Shown: positions 53,235 through 61,687, counted from the stretch's first letter. The stretch: 64,000 nucleotides of DNA from DASXVU01 sp963732855 (GCA_963732855.1 CAVTBB010000002.1:372001-436000), one strand, 5' to 3'. Notes: generated by a model not told the origin, from the sequence alone. Made by a program: numbers and translations.

Positions 53235-54701
53235 CTATTCTAGCATGATCCCGACATCATTTCCTTCGGCCGCCCTTTTGGCTCGGGAGGATTGGACCTC
53301 GTTGCACAAGCGACCGAATCGCATGCAGGCTTCGTCCAGATATGCCTTTGCTTCCCGGGGCCTGCTCGATCTCAAGAGCGCGTGTGCACGTTGGAATGAG
53401 ACGATAGCCCCCCAATACTCAGGAAAATCGGTTCCGGTGGCCAGGACCGCCGCCTCGTCATACCTGACGTTCATTCCCCCCAGATCGAACCTAGTTTCCA
53501 ACAGCGTCGCCGCCGCCATCGCCAATAGCATCCGTTCCAGGATGAACATGTCCACCGGTTCATTTTCTAAGATGCCAGAGGCTTCACGGAAAGCTTTCTC
53601 CGCGTGCTCCCTCCTGCCGTTCCTGGCCTCGATCAAAGCCTTCATGGTCAACGGCTCGATCCGGGTCCCAATTTCGAGCCACTGCCGCGAGATCTCCTCG
53701 GCAGCGGCTGCCTCCTGACATGCCGAGTCCGATTCCCCGATACTGAAAAGCAGCAGCTCCGCTCTCTTGATTCGGGCGAAATACTGCGATAACGGCTCTC
53801 CCAATATGATCGACAAACGGATGGCCCGGTCAAAGGCCTCGAGCGCTTCCCCCTCCCTCCCAGTTTGCATCAGAGCTGCGCCAAGAGCGATGTTCGCATC
53901 CAGGACAAGGCCGTGATGGCTAATGGATGCCGAACTCACCAGAGCGGAACGCGCATCAGAAACGGATGCGGAGGTATTGCCCGATGCCAGACTGTTCTGA
54001 GAAGAGGCAATGAGGACGATGATCTGCTGAACGATCGCTGATGATATGCAACTAGCTTCATCTTCCGTTCGAACAACGACGCCATGCCGGACCGGTGGTT
54101 CATCTTCCTTCGGTTCTGCCCCTCCCCCATGAAGGTGAAGGTCATGGACCAGTACCTCGCGTTTTAGGGACGCCAGCTTCTGAACGAGGAGGGGATCCTC
54201 GTCCGGTGACCGGGTAGCCACGATCATCAGGACATTCGCCTCCTCGATGTTCCGTGCCAGAAAACTAAATATGGAGATGGTGGCAAGATCCGCCGCTTCG
54301 ATCCTCTCGATCGCCAGCAAGATGGGGTTTTCACGAGCGGCGGAGAGCAGAACATCCAACCCCGCCATCTCTGCCCTGTATGACCGATCCCCTAGCGTGG
54401 CCGCGCCATCTGACATGACGGGGACCAATCTGATGCTGCCGCCGACATTATTGGTCAGGGTCGATAACGCCTCGATCAATGGTTGGCCATCGGCCCCGGG
54501 ATCCGCACAATCGCAAGTTCGGACCAGGCACCCCATGACCTCAGCCTCATCCAGAACGTGGGCCATGATCGAATGCCTTTCAGGTCCAGAACCACCGGAG
54601 ATGACAACAACCGAGCCTTCCCCCCCGATGGCGTCACTTACGTAATCAAGCAGCCTCTCCTCGATGCCTTTTCCATCCATCGATGCAGTGTTCTCCGCCA
54701 T
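53235..54701 (-). CDS. AAA-like/TPR regulatory protein with degenerate nucleotide site
   Basis: This 488-residue protein has an N-terminal AAA_16-like domain in which the P-loop reads VISGGSGPERHSIMAHVL (the Lys of GxGK(S/T) is absent) and Walker B reads ILLAIERIEAADLATISIFSFLARN (Asp replaced). The MalT/adenylate-cyclase-like pattern of the domain is still clear. The C-terminal half is helical TPR-like, with repeated ALMQTGREGEALEAFDRAIRL-type units. It probably works as a scaffold or sensor without ATP hydrolysis. It is divergent from a double GNAT gene across the TATA-rich 54740-54770 region. Confidence 0.8.
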   Translation of the reverse strand: MAENTASMDGKGIEERLLDYVSDAIGGEGSVVVISGGSGPERHSIMAHVLDEAEVMGCLVRTCDCADPGADGQPLIEALSTLTNNVGGSIRLVPVMSDGAATLGDRSYRAEMAGLDVLLSAARENPILLAIERIEAADLATISIFSFLARNIEEANVLMIVATRSPDEDPLLVQKLASLKREVLVHDLHLHGGGAEPKEDEPPVRHGVVVRTEDEASCISSAIVQQIIVLIASSQNSLASGNTSASVSDARSALVSSASISHHGLVLDANIALGAALMQTGREGEALEAFDRAIRLSIILGEPLSQYFARIKRAELLLFSIGESDSACQEAAAAEEISRQWLEIGTRIEPLTMKALIEARNGRREHAEKAFREASGILENEPVDMFILERMLLAMAAATLLETRFDLGGMNVRYDEAAVLATGTDFPEYWGAIVSFQRAHALLRSSRPREAKAYLDEACMRFGRLCNEVQSSRAKRAAEGNDVGIMLE

Positions 54702-54788
54702 CTATGTCCATTTTCTAAATGGGTCCGCATCGGATAAAGTTTAGCCCGCATAAAAATATTATTATGCTGGCGGAGAATCTGTTGGTCG

Positions 54789-55664
54789 ATGAGCGCGGAC
54801 CAACGGCAGTATGCGAACTCCGAAAATATCGTTCCGATCACGGCCCCTACGGAGAGCGACATCTCCGAGATATTGAAGCTGAAAGCGAAGTGCGAGCAGC
54901 GGCTAGACATCGGGATCGTGCTAGGGGCCGGGTTCCTTCGTTCACTCGAAAAGGAAGGGGTCGGCGCATTAGCATATAAGAAGGAAGGTCGTTTGGTCGG
55001 ATTCATCTTCTTCTATTCGTTCGATAAGGAAGAGGTGGAGGCGTCGCTCTTCACCGACCCTGATGATGACTGGAAGAAAGTGGGCTTGTCACTCTTGGAA
55101 GCAATGAGGGAGGAAAGCAGGCGGAGGGGTCATGAACGGCTCTTAGTGATGAACGACCGCCGATTCCCGTCCGGGGCGCATATGATCATGCAAAATGGAG
55201 GGAAACCGGCATTCTCCGAGCATCGGATGGAAGCGGCTGATGTCCGAATTCCGGCCAGCCATCATATCGACCTCCGTCTTGTGAGCAATGATGATGCTAC
55301 GCTCTATGCCGTTGAACAGGCCTGCCACGCCCGTTTCTACTCGAAACCGGACCAGAGAAGATATCTGGCCATTCATGAGGACAAGGCCATCGGAAAGATC
55401 GATGTACTGGTGGAAGGATCGACGGCCGATCTGACCGGGTTCTGCGTGGTCCCAGAACAAAGGCGCAATGGATACGGTAAGGCTATCCTACAGAGCATCA
55501 TCGAAACCATGCGGATGGAGGGCAAGGACCGAATAATCCTTGATGTCCAGACCGACAATGACGTCGCTCTCTCCTTGTACTTGAAATCGGGGTTCAAGAA
55601 GGGATTCACCCTCGATTACTATGCAATGTCCTTAGAAGAAATGATTAGCGACAATCATCATTAG
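54789..55664 (+). CDS. Tandem GNAT acetyltransferase
   Basis: This 291-residue protein has two GNAT halves. The first (residues about 20-150) has degenerate signals; the second carries the acetyl-CoA motif CVVPEQRRNGYGKAILQSII and VQTDNDVALSLYLKSGFKKGF. This layout recalls the double-GNAT enzymes such as MshD. The acceptor is unknown. It lies directly upstream of a peroxiredoxin gene (six-base gap), suggesting cotranscription. Confidence 0.87.
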   Translation: MSADQRQYANSENIVPITAPTESDISEILKLKAKCEQRLDIGIVLGAGFLRSLEKEGVGALAYKKEGRLVGFIFFYSFDKEEVEASLFTDPDDDWKKVGLSLLEAMREESRRRGHERLLVMNDRRFPSGAHMIMQNGGKPAFSEHRMEAADVRIPASHHIDLRLVSNDDATLYAVEQACHARFYSKPDQRRYLAIHEDKAIGKIDVLVEGSTADLTGFCVVPEQRRNGYGKAILQSIIETMRMEGKDRIILDVQTDNDVALSLYLKSGFKKGFTLDYYAMSLEEMISDNHH

Positions 55665-55670
55665 CGTAAC

Positions 55671-56165
55671 ATGACCGTAGACCTCGGACCGCCGCTCGGA
55701 GCAAAGGCCCCGGATTTCACTCTGCCCCAGGACATCAACACCTCGCTGACGCTAAGCGAATTGGTCCGATCAAAGCCCGTGCTACTCCTTTTCTACGTTG
55801 CGGACTTCGGCATGATATGTTCCGTCGAGATGAAGACGTTCCAGAACCGTTTGGCCGAGTTCGAGCCGTTTTGCCATCTCATCGGAATAAGCACCAACTC
55901 AGTCCGTTCACATGGGGACTGGAGCATTGGGCTCAAGCTCAGTTTCCCGTTACTGTCCGACTTGGATATGCGAGTTAGCCAGGATTGGGGTGTGCTCGTA
56001 GAGGATGGTACCTTCATGGATGGACTGGACTACCGGTCCGCATTCCTCGTGGATAAGAACATGATCATCCGCTTCAAATGGGTCCCGGACGACCCTTCCT
56101 ATGAACCGGACTATGACCAATTGGTCGGCGAAGTGCACAAGCTATGGTCAGACGTAGTCCAATGA
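55671..56165 (+). CDS. Peroxiredoxin with altered active site
   Basis: This 164-residue AhpC/TSA-type protein has PLGAKAPDFTLPQD and LLLFYVADFGMICSVEMKTF. The peroxidatic Cys (C50) is kept, but the usual P-x3-(T/S)-x2-C motif is changed: Val replaces Pro and Gly replaces Thr/Ser. A second Cys occurs in FEPFCHLIG. Without Pro and Thr the peroxidase activity should be weak, so another thiol function is possible. It overlaps the convergent Dph6-like gene by 18 bases. Confidence 0.85.
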   Translation: MTVDLGPPLGAKAPDFTLPQDINTSLTLSELVRSKPVLLLFYVADFGMICSVEMKTFQNRLAEFEPFCHLIGISTNSVRSHGDWSIGLKLSFPLLSDLDMRVSQDWGVLVEDGTFMDGLDYRSAFLVDKNMIIRFKWVPDDPSYEPDYDQLVGEVHKLWSDVVQ

Positions 56166-56819
56166 GCATTTCTTCACCAGGAGCCTGGCCGAGTCCCGCT
56201 CCACCGCCGTTTCGGTGGCCTCGACCCTGATTGGCTGGGCGTGCATCGGCGAATCCAGCGCCATTGTCTCGTACTCGCCACCTTCGCCCGAGACGTTGAT
56301 GCCATGCTTCTTTGATACCTTGAGCAGGTCCTCGATGCAGGCACGATCGATCATTCGGCCGAGCCATTTCTCATCCATCCCTTCGACGAAGACCCCGACG
56401 ATCATGGCCTTAACCCCGGAATCGACCATATCGTTGAGGAGGGTGAGCTGGTCCTTGCGCCACATGGGGGCGAACAGTCTCAGGCCGAGCGACTCGCATA
56501 CCCCGTTGATCCGGTCCCACTGATAGTCGGAGGCGATGGCACCCACCACAACCCCTTCCACGTTGAGCCCTTCAAGACCCTTTCTCAGTGCCGCTAGGTC
56601 CCCTTCCTCAGTGCCATCCGAGGGAACTGAGACCAGCTTCTTGCCCATGGCCTGGGCCATCTGCGGCACTGCCTCCAGGTTAAGAGTATGGAACACCCAG
56701 GAGTAGGGGTCGCTGGGAACAATGTTCACTAGGGTGCATACCCGATGTCCTTGTTGCTCCATAAGGTAGGCCGAATAGGTTGAATCCTTCCCTCCGGAAT
56801 ATAGACAGGCCAAACGCAT
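56148..56819 (-). CDS. dph6: Diphthine ammonia-ligase-like ATP-pyrophosphatase (Dph6 family)
   Basis: This 223-residue N-type PP-loop protein has LYSGGKDSTYSAYLM, VVVGAIASDYQWDRINGVCESLGLRLFAPMWRKDQ and the C-terminal GEGGEYETMALDSP, all diagnostic of the diphthine-ammonia ligase (TIGR00289/Dph6) family. It amidates diphthine on elongation factor 2 in the last step of diphthamide synthesis. The ATG at 56819 is opposite the small zinc protein at 56900. Confidence 0.93.
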   Translation of the reverse strand: MRLACLYSGGKDSTYSAYLMEQQGHRVCTLVNIVPSDPYSWVFHTLNLEAVPQMAQAMGKKLVSVPSDGTEEGDLAALRKGLEGLNVEGVVVGAIASDYQWDRINGVCESLGLRLFAPMWRKDQLTLLNDMVDSGVKAMIVGVFVEGMDEKWLGRMIDRACIEDLLKVSKKHGINVSGEGGEYETMALDSPMHAQPIRVEATETAVERDSARLLVKKCSLDYV

Positions 56820-56899
56820 GCTCCGCCATCCGTTGCGGAAGATTTCAAACTTGTCCTCGGGATAGCATAAAAATATCAGGGAAAGCGATAGCCAATGTG

Positions 56900-57061
56900 A
56901 TGTATTGCCCGAAATGCAACAAGACCATCAAGGACGAGCGTCTGGAAGATGTCAATAAGCAGCTCGTCGAACAGTTCAATAAGGATTCACTATCGAGAGG
57001 GAAATGTCCCGTCTGCGGGACAACGCTACTAAAATCTGACAAGCCCGAAAAGAAGGTGTAA
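56900..57061 (+). CDS. Small zinc protein (CxxC...CxxC)
   Basis: This is a 53-residue protein (MYCPKCNKTIKDERLEDVNK). It has YCPKC and KCPVCG separated by an amphipathic helix rich in Lys/Glu, so it likely holds one zinc. ATG 56900 is about 25 bases after AAAAATATC (56869-56877), so it is probably leaderless. Its stop overlaps the creatininase-family start (TAATG). It could be an adaptor of that enzyme. Not recognised beyond the zinc site. Confidence 0.75.
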   Translation: MYCPKCNKTIKDERLEDVNKQLVEQFNKDSLSRGKCPVCGTTLLKSDKPEKKV

Positions 57062-57780
57062 TGATGCGCATTGATGAGATGACCAGTCCCGAGTTTGCTG
57101 AGGCAGTGGAGAAAGACCCGGTGGTCATATTGCCGATCGGGGCGACGGAGGCGCATGGGCCCCACCTTCCATTGGGCACGGACGCGTTCCAGCCCGAGGC
57201 GATAGCTGACGTAGTGGCCGAAAGGGTAAACGGACTGGTCGCACCAGCCATCAAATACGGACAACACTCATCGACCAGGAACCTGCCAGGCACCATTGGG
57301 GTCACCTCATCAACACTGCGCGCCATGATCGTCGATATCCTGGAATCGTTGCATCGGAACGGCATCCGCAAGGTCGTGATCATCAGCGGGCATTCCGGAA
57401 GCGTTCACATGGCCATGATCAAGGATGCCTGCGAGGATGTCGTACGCCGCTACCAGATGGACGTCGTCTTCCTAGCCGACTATGACCTGGGAAAGAACGC
57501 CCAGGAAGAGATCGGTGCCGGTCCGGGCGACGGGCATGGAGGCATGATGGAAACGTCCCGGATCATGGCGATCAGACCTGACTTGGTACCGAGGAACCGC
57601 ACCAAAGGGGAGTTCGTCTCTGCCGGATATTCGGTACTGAGCGACCCCGAACGTTGTTATCCCCAGGGTTTCGTGGGCGATGCCGGCAAAGCCACCGCCC
57701 AGGCGGGGAAGCGTCTAAACGATTACATAGCCGATGCGCTTACCGACCTCATCCGAAAGGACCTGGGCGTGAGGGAATGA
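57061..57780 (+). CDS. Creatininase-family amidohydrolase (ArfB-like)
   Basis: This 239-residue protein has the metal motifs ILPIGATEAHGPHLPLGTDAFQPE, SGHSGSVH and DGHGGMMETS. In archaea the family includes ArfB, which removes the formyl group from the first intermediate of riboflavin/F420 synthesis. It also includes hydantoinase-like enzymes, so the precise reaction is open. Its start overlaps the zinc protein stop, and its end overlaps rpiA by four bases. Confidence 0.87.
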   Translation: MMRIDEMTSPEFAEAVEKDPVVILPIGATEAHGPHLPLGTDAFQPEAIADVVAERVNGLVAPAIKYGQHSSTRNLPGTIGVTSSTLRAMIVDILESLHRNGIRKVVIISGHSGSVHMAMIKDACEDVVRRYQMDVVFLADYDLGKNAQEEIGAGPGDGHGGMMETSRIMAIRPDLVPRNRTKGEFVSAGYSVLSDPERCYPQGFVGDAGKATAQAGKRLNDYIADALTDLIRKDLGVRE

Positions 57781-58463
57781 GCGAGCTGAAGAGGAACGCG
57801 GCAGAGAAAGCGGTCGAGTTCATCGAGGACGGCATGACCCTGGGCCTGGGGACCGGGTCAACAACGTTCTTCGCCATCGAGGCGATCGGATCACTGGTGA
57901 AGAAAGGATACCGGCTCCGGGGGGTGCCAACATCCGCCGCCTCGGAGGAACAGGCTAGAAAGTGCGGGATCCCATTGGCGACGCTCGAGGAGGTCGATGT
58001 TATCGACCTGACCATCGATGGGGCGGACGAGGTCGACAAGGACCTGAACCTGATCAAAGGAATGGGCGGTGCCCTTCTGCGCGAGAAGATCGTAGCCTAT
58101 GCTTCTAAGCAAGAGATAATCATCGTAGATGAGGCCAAGCTGGTCGAGACCCTGGGAACGAAATCGCCGCTTCCCATCGAGGTGACCCGATTTGGTCATA
58201 GATTGACGGCCATGAACATCGGATCGCTAGGATGCCGTCCGGAACTCAAGGGGGGCGAGGAACCGTTCGTAACTGACAATGGCAATTTCATATACAACTG
58301 CCGTTTCGAAAGGATCGAAGACCCTTACTCCTTAGACTGCAAGCTGAAGAGCATTCCTGGGGTGGTCGAGACTGGCCTGTTCTTGGGATTGACCTCGAAG
58401 GCGGTCGTGGCTTATCCTGACCGGACCGTTGTTCTAGAAAAATGGAAAAAGGACCAGGCTTAG
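57777..58463 (+). CDS. rpiA: Ribose-5-phosphate isomerase A
   Basis: This 228-residue enzyme has the family motifs LGLGTGSTTFFAIEAIG, LTIDGADEVDKDLNLIKGMGGALLREK, the EAKLVETLG block and VTDNGNFIYNC. It interconverts ribose-5-phosphate and ribulose-5-phosphate. ATG 57777 overlaps the preceding gene by four bases; an in-frame upstream extension is rejected. Its end overlaps the convergent HTH gene by four bases. Ribulose-5-phosphate is also a riboflavin precursor, which would fit an ArfB role for its neighbour. Confidence 0.96.
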   Translation: MSELKRNAAEKAVEFIEDGMTLGLGTGSTTFFAIEAIGSLVKKGYRLRGVPTSAASEEQARKCGIPLATLEEVDVIDLTIDGADEVDKDLNLIKGMGGALLREKIVAYASKQEIIIVDEAKLVETLGTKSPLPIEVTRFGHRLTAMNIGSLGCRPELKGGEEPFVTDNGNFIYNCRFERIEDPYSLDCKLKSIPGVVETGLFLGLTSKAVVAYPDRTVVLEKWKKDQA

Positions 58464-58825
58464 TGGGCCATGGTCTTGAGCTGTTCGATGTTGCTCTCTA
58501 TGCGCTCGATCCTCTTCCTTTCTTCTTTCTCGAGCGTCTCAACGATCTTTTCAAACGGGATTGCCAGTTTGTAGGCATGGACCGGACGGCCCTTGCCTTC
58601 CTTCTTTATGTCCCGCTTGATCACCCATTTCCGGCGCCTCAGCTCCTGCATCGCAATGGATACCTCAGGCTGCCTTAGCGCGGTGGATATTTCGATCTCT
58701 ACTGAGGTCGTCTCTTCCTTCTTTCGCAGGAAGGCTAAAGTCTTAGCGACGTTCTTGGGCATCCCTGTACCCATTAGAAGCTCGACCAGTGTCTCGTCCT
58801 TCTTACTGAAACCCCTGTCAGCCAT
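58460..58825 (-). CDS. Winged-helix transcription regulator
   Basis: This 121-residue protein has VAKTLAFLRKKEETTSVEIEISTALRQPEVSIAMQELRRRKWVIKRDIKKEGKGRPVHAYKL (winged HTH) and a C-terminal coiled coil (IVETLEKEERKRIERIESNIEQL) for dimerisation, as in archaeal ArsR/TrmB-like regulators. The start is leaderless, with the proximal GATATATATC copy acting as TATA box. The two operator-like copies suggest self-control. Confidence 0.87.
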   Translation of the reverse strand: MADRGFSKKDETLVELLMGTGMPKNVAKTLAFLRKKEETTSVEIEISTALRQPEVSIAMQELRRRKWVIKRDIKKEGKGRPVHAYKLAIPFEKIVETLEKEERKRIERIESNIEQLKTMAH

Positions 58826-58844
58826 GAATTACACCTTACCATAC

Positions 58845-58885
58845 TAGATATATATCATTTATTGTGCCATAGATATATATCATTT
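58845..58885. promoter_or_regulatory. Two 16-bp direct repeats with palindromic GATATATATC cores at the HTH gene promoter
   Basis: TAGATATATATCATTT occurs at 58845-58860 and again, identical, at 58870-58885, starts 25 bases apart. Each holds a 10-bp perfect palindrome. The proximal copy is the TATA position of the HTH gene (22-31 bases from its ATG); the distal copy lies further upstream and may be an operator. Confidence 0.55.
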
Positions 58886-59230
58886 TCTATTTGAAGTTCC
58901 GATTCAAATAACTTCCCGGATGACTGGCAATTTATCCAGCATTCAGAATCGCAGTCAACATATGAGCTATTTGAGCTAGTTCCCCCGGACTATCACATCT
59001 ATATTATAAGCTTTCGGTGATTATATGTTCGGTTCCTATCGGTATCACATTTCGATGATCGGATAGTGCAGTATGGGCTCGTATTCATGACGCTTTCAAT
59101 GCCAGAACACCCCTATGGCAACGATTATAAACATGAGGCGTCATTGCACGAAATAAGGAATGCGGGTAACTGCTGAAGTCGAGTCCAAGAAACCAGGCCA
59201 GTAGAGGACCAGCGTCCAAACCTGGTGTAA
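58886..59230. other. Intergenic region without a supported gene
   Basis: About 345 bases between the HTH gene promoter and the L44e promoter. There is no ORF with coding character, no RNA gene recognised and no repeat. Composition is AT-rich compared with the flanking genes. Confidence 0.45.
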
Positions 59231-59234
59231 TAGG

Positions 59235-59244
59235 TTTATATAGG
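59235..59244 (+). promoter_or_regulatory. TATA box of the L44e operon
   Basis: TTTATATAGG lies 38 bases before the L44e ATG. The leader then contains GGTGAT just before ATAATG. Confidence 0.6.
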
Positions 59245-59281
59245 AATTGAGTATTAAGCCTGTTGCTCCAAGGGTGATATA

Positions 59282-59560
59282 ATGAAAATGCCCAGGCAAA
59301 TTAAGACTTACTGTCCCTTTTGCAAGGTTCACACCGACCATGAGGTAGAAAGGGTCAAGAAAAAGAAGGCTAGCGAACTCAAGTGGGGTCAGAGGAGATT
59401 CAGAAGGGCAACTTCTGGATACGGAGGTTTCCCAAGACCAAAGCCGGAAGGCAGGGAGAAGCCGACCAAGAGGATCCCGTTGAGATACCGCTGCAAGAAA
59501 TGCAAGAAGGCTCACCAGAAGCGCTGCTTCAGAGCCAAGAAATTCGAACTCACGGAGTGA
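59282..59560 (+). CDS. rpl44e: Large-subunit ribosomal protein L44e
   Basis: This is a 92-residue protein (MKMPRQIKTYCPFCKVHTDH). It has four zinc cysteines (CPFC and CKKC) and the GWGQ/RRFRRATSGYGGFPRP-type block common to archaeal and eukaryotic L44e. First gene of a conserved operon L44e-S27e-aIF2alpha-Nop10-PAC2. Confidence 0.97.
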   Translation: MKMPRQIKTYCPFCKVHTDHEVERVKKKKASELKWGQRRFRRATSGYGGFPRPKPEGREKPTKRIPLRYRCKKCKKAHQKRCFRAKKFELTE

Positions 59561-59565
59561 TCTAG

Positions 59566-59739
59566 ATGGTACACACGACAAACTTCGTAAAAGTAAAGTG
59601 CGCTGATTGCGGCAACGAGCAGGTGGCTTTCAAGAAGCCCGCCATGCCCGTGACGTGCCACGTCTGCGGCTCGACCTTGATCAAACCCCGCGGAGGCGTG
59701 GGGGAGATGAAGGGACAGCTGCTAGAGGTGGTCGATTAA
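59566..59739 (+). CDS. rps27e: Small-subunit ribosomal protein S27e
   Basis: This is a 57-residue protein (MVHTTNFVKVKCADCGNEQV). It has CADCG and CHVCG with the spacing of the S27e zinc ribbon, and the family-typical STLIKPRGGVGE end. Its stop TAA overlaps the ATG of the aIF2alpha gene (TAATG). Because it is under 60 residues it is easily missed by length filters. Five bases separate it from L44e. Confidence 0.95.
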   Translation: MVHTTNFVKVKCADCGNEQVAFKKPAMPVTCHVCGSTLIKPRGGVGEMKGQLLEVVD

Positions 59740-60521
59740 TGCCCAAAGCCAGCGAGTTTCCTGAGGAAGGCGAACTCGTTGTTTGCACAGTCCAGAACGT
59801 AAAGAACTTTGGCGCATTCGTCACCTTGGACGAATATGGGAATAAGGAAGGTTTCATCCACGTAAGGGATGTCGCCACGGGCTGGGTAAAGTACATCAGG
59901 GACTACGTCCGGGAAGGGCAGAAGATAGTCTGCAAGGTCCTGGGAGTAGATTCATCAAAAGGCCACATTGACCTATCCCTGAAATCTGTCAACGAACACC
60001 AGCGGCGCGAGAAAATCCAACAGTGGAAGAATGAAAATAAGGCTGAGAAGCTTATGGAGATCGTCGCCGAACGGTTGGGAATGACCGTTGAGGCGACCCT
60101 TGAAAGCTTCGGATATGACCTTGTCGACAAGTTCGGCACTTTATATGCCGCTTTTGAGGCCTGCGCCGCCAACACCAATGCGTTGGAAGAGGCGGAGGTA
60201 GAAGGCGATTGGACCACAGTCTTCGCTGAAGTGGCAAAGGAGAATGTCACCCCACCATACGTGCAGATCTCTGGCTATTTGGAACTAAAGTGCCCTACCG
60301 CGGATGGCGTGGACAGGATAAGAGAAGCACTTCTGGCAGGTTTGGCAGCCGGAGAGGACCGGATTAAGATGCAATACATCGGAGCCCCGAAATATCGCAT
60401 CGTGCTGACCGCCCCAGATTATAAATCCGCCGAGGAAGAGATGAAGGTGATCACTGCTAACGTGATTTCCATGATCAAGGAAGCGGGCGGAGAAGGCAGC
60501 TTCCACCGTGAGGACAAGTGA
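59739..60521 (+). CDS. eif2a: Translation initiation factor aIF2 alpha subunit
   Basis: This 260-residue protein has the N-terminal S1 domain (EGELVVCTVQNVKNFGAFVTLDEYGNKEGFIHVRDV), a helical middle and a C-terminal domain (IKMQYIGAPKYRIVLTAPDYKSAEEEM), as in archaeal aIF2alpha. It binds initiator tRNA together with aIF2 gamma and beta. The eukaryotic phosphorylation Ser is not conserved in the family. ATG 59739 overlaps the S27e stop. Confidence 0.97.
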   Translation: MPKASEFPEEGELVVCTVQNVKNFGAFVTLDEYGNKEGFIHVRDVATGWVKYIRDYVREGQKIVCKVLGVDSSKGHIDLSLKSVNEHQRREKIQQWKNENKAEKLMEIVAERLGMTVEATLESFGYDLVDKFGTLYAAFEACAANTNALEEAEVEGDWTTVFAEVAKENVTPPYVQISGYLELKCPTADGVDRIREALLAGLAAGEDRIKMQYIGAPKYRIVLTAPDYKSAEEEMKVITANVISMIKEAGGEGSFHREDK

Positions 60522-60590
60522 AGTCCTCGGTGAGAGGCAACATTTTATTGATGAAGCACGTATTCAGATTTGGCCGATAGAGGACTTGTT

Positions 60591-60755
60591 ATGAAGACGT
60601 CTCTCCGGAAATGTCCCAATTGTGAAGAGTACTCCCTGCATGACGTCTGCCCAAAATGTGGTACGGCCACAAATGTGCCGATACCGCCCAGATACTCGCC
60701 GGAGGACAAGTACGGCAAGTACAGAAGAATGTTGAATAAACAATCGAGGGATTGA
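60591..60755 (+). CDS. nop10: H/ACA RNP protein Nop10
   Basis: This is a 54-residue protein (MKTSLRKCPNCEEYSLHDVC). It has CPNC and CPKCG for zinc and PPRYSPEDKYGKYRR for contact with Cbf5. Nop10 is part of the RNA-guided pseudouridylation complex. ATG 60591 with AGGA seven bases upstream is preferred to the in-frame TTG at 60570. One base separates it from the PAC2 gene. Confidence 0.95.
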   Translation: MKTSLRKCPNCEEYSLHDVCPKCGTATNVPIPPRYSPEDKYGKYRRMLNKQSRD

Positions 60756-60756
60756 T

Positions 60757-61515
60757 ATGGATAACATCAAGATGATCGTCAAGGAAATGCCGGTCCTGGA
60801 GGAACCTGTCCTCGTCGAAGGCCTCCCCGGCGTGGGCAACGTGGGGAAGCTGGCAGCCGAGCATTTGGTGGAACAGCTGAAAGCCACCAAATTCGCAGAC
60901 ATCTATTCCAAATTCTTCCCGCCGCAGGTTCTCGTAGACGATGAAGGACTGATCCGGCTGGTCAGCAACGAACTTTACTATTCAAAGGGAGAGGGCGTCA
61001 GGCCCGACATCATCATCCTGGTTGGAGATTACCAGGGATTGTCACCGGAAGGACAGTACGAGCTCTCCGACCATGTCCTCAACGTAATGAAGGGCATAGG
61101 TGTGAAGAGAGTCTATACCTTGGGGGGCTATGGTGTCGGCAAGATGCTGGATAAACCCCGTGTTCTCGGAGCAGCGACTGACAAAGAGCTGGTAGAGGAA
61201 ATGAAGGGGAAGGGAGTCATCTTCTCGAAGGGCGAACCCGGAAGCGGGATCGTCGGCGCAAGTGGCCTGATCCTTGGACTGGGCAAGATATACGGAATGC
61301 GTTCCGTGTGCCTCATGGGTGAGACATCCGGTTACTTCGTAGATCCCAAGGGGGCTGAGGCAGTGCTTAGGATACTGGCAGGAATCCTGAACGTCGAGGT
61401 CGATTACAAAGCGCTTGAGGAAAAGGCCGAGCAGATCGAGACGATCACGTCCAAGCTGAAGGAGATAGAAGCACCGATCACGCCGAAGAAAGAAGACCTG
61501 GGATACATCGGTTGA
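60757..61515 (+). CDS. PAC2-family (PbaB-like) proteasome assembly chaperone
   Basis: This 252-residue protein has EGLPGVGNVGKLAAEHLVEQL, VGDYQGLSPEGQYELSDHVL, YTLGGYG and GGVGxSGL-like blocks (GIVGASGLILGLGKIYG), typical of the archaeal PAC2/PbaB family. It has been linked to proteasome core assembly. It completes the translation operon, as in many archaea. TTTTATTTTCT follows the stop. Confidence 0.93.
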   Translation: MDNIKMIVKEMPVLEEPVLVEGLPGVGNVGKLAAEHLVEQLKATKFADIYSKFFPPQVLVDDEGLIRLVSNELYYSKGEGVRPDIIILVGDYQGLSPEGQYELSDHVLNVMKGIGVKRVYTLGGYGVGKMLDKPRVLGAATDKELVEEMKGKGVIFSKGEPGSGIVGASGLILGLGKIYGMRSVCLMGETSGYFVDPKGAEAVLRILAGILNVEVDYKALEEKAEQIETITSKLKEIEAPITPKKEDLGYIG

Positions 61516-61530
61516 TTTTATTTTCTAGGA
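61515..61530 (+). terminator. T-rich transcription stop after the translation operon
   Basis: Immediately after the PAC2 stop the sequence reads ATTTTATTTTCTAG, a T-rich run of the kind that stops archaeal RNA polymerase. No hairpin precedes it. Confidence 0.35.
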
Positions 61531-61687
61531 TTGAAACCACTTTACGATTTTTCACTTTCATAGATATTCGGAATTAGTTTCTTGCACTTGGCACTAGAGC
61601 CGTGGCTGGACCATAAAATTAAAAAAAATAAGGGGAGGTAAGCGTGATTAGCCTGGATCGAATGCATCCCATCCCATTCTGACAAGG

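Noticed and set aside
53086..53718. Plus-strand ORF of 210 codons
   Set aside because: Antisense to the pseudo-ATPase/TPR gene; low-complexity Ser/Ala composition.
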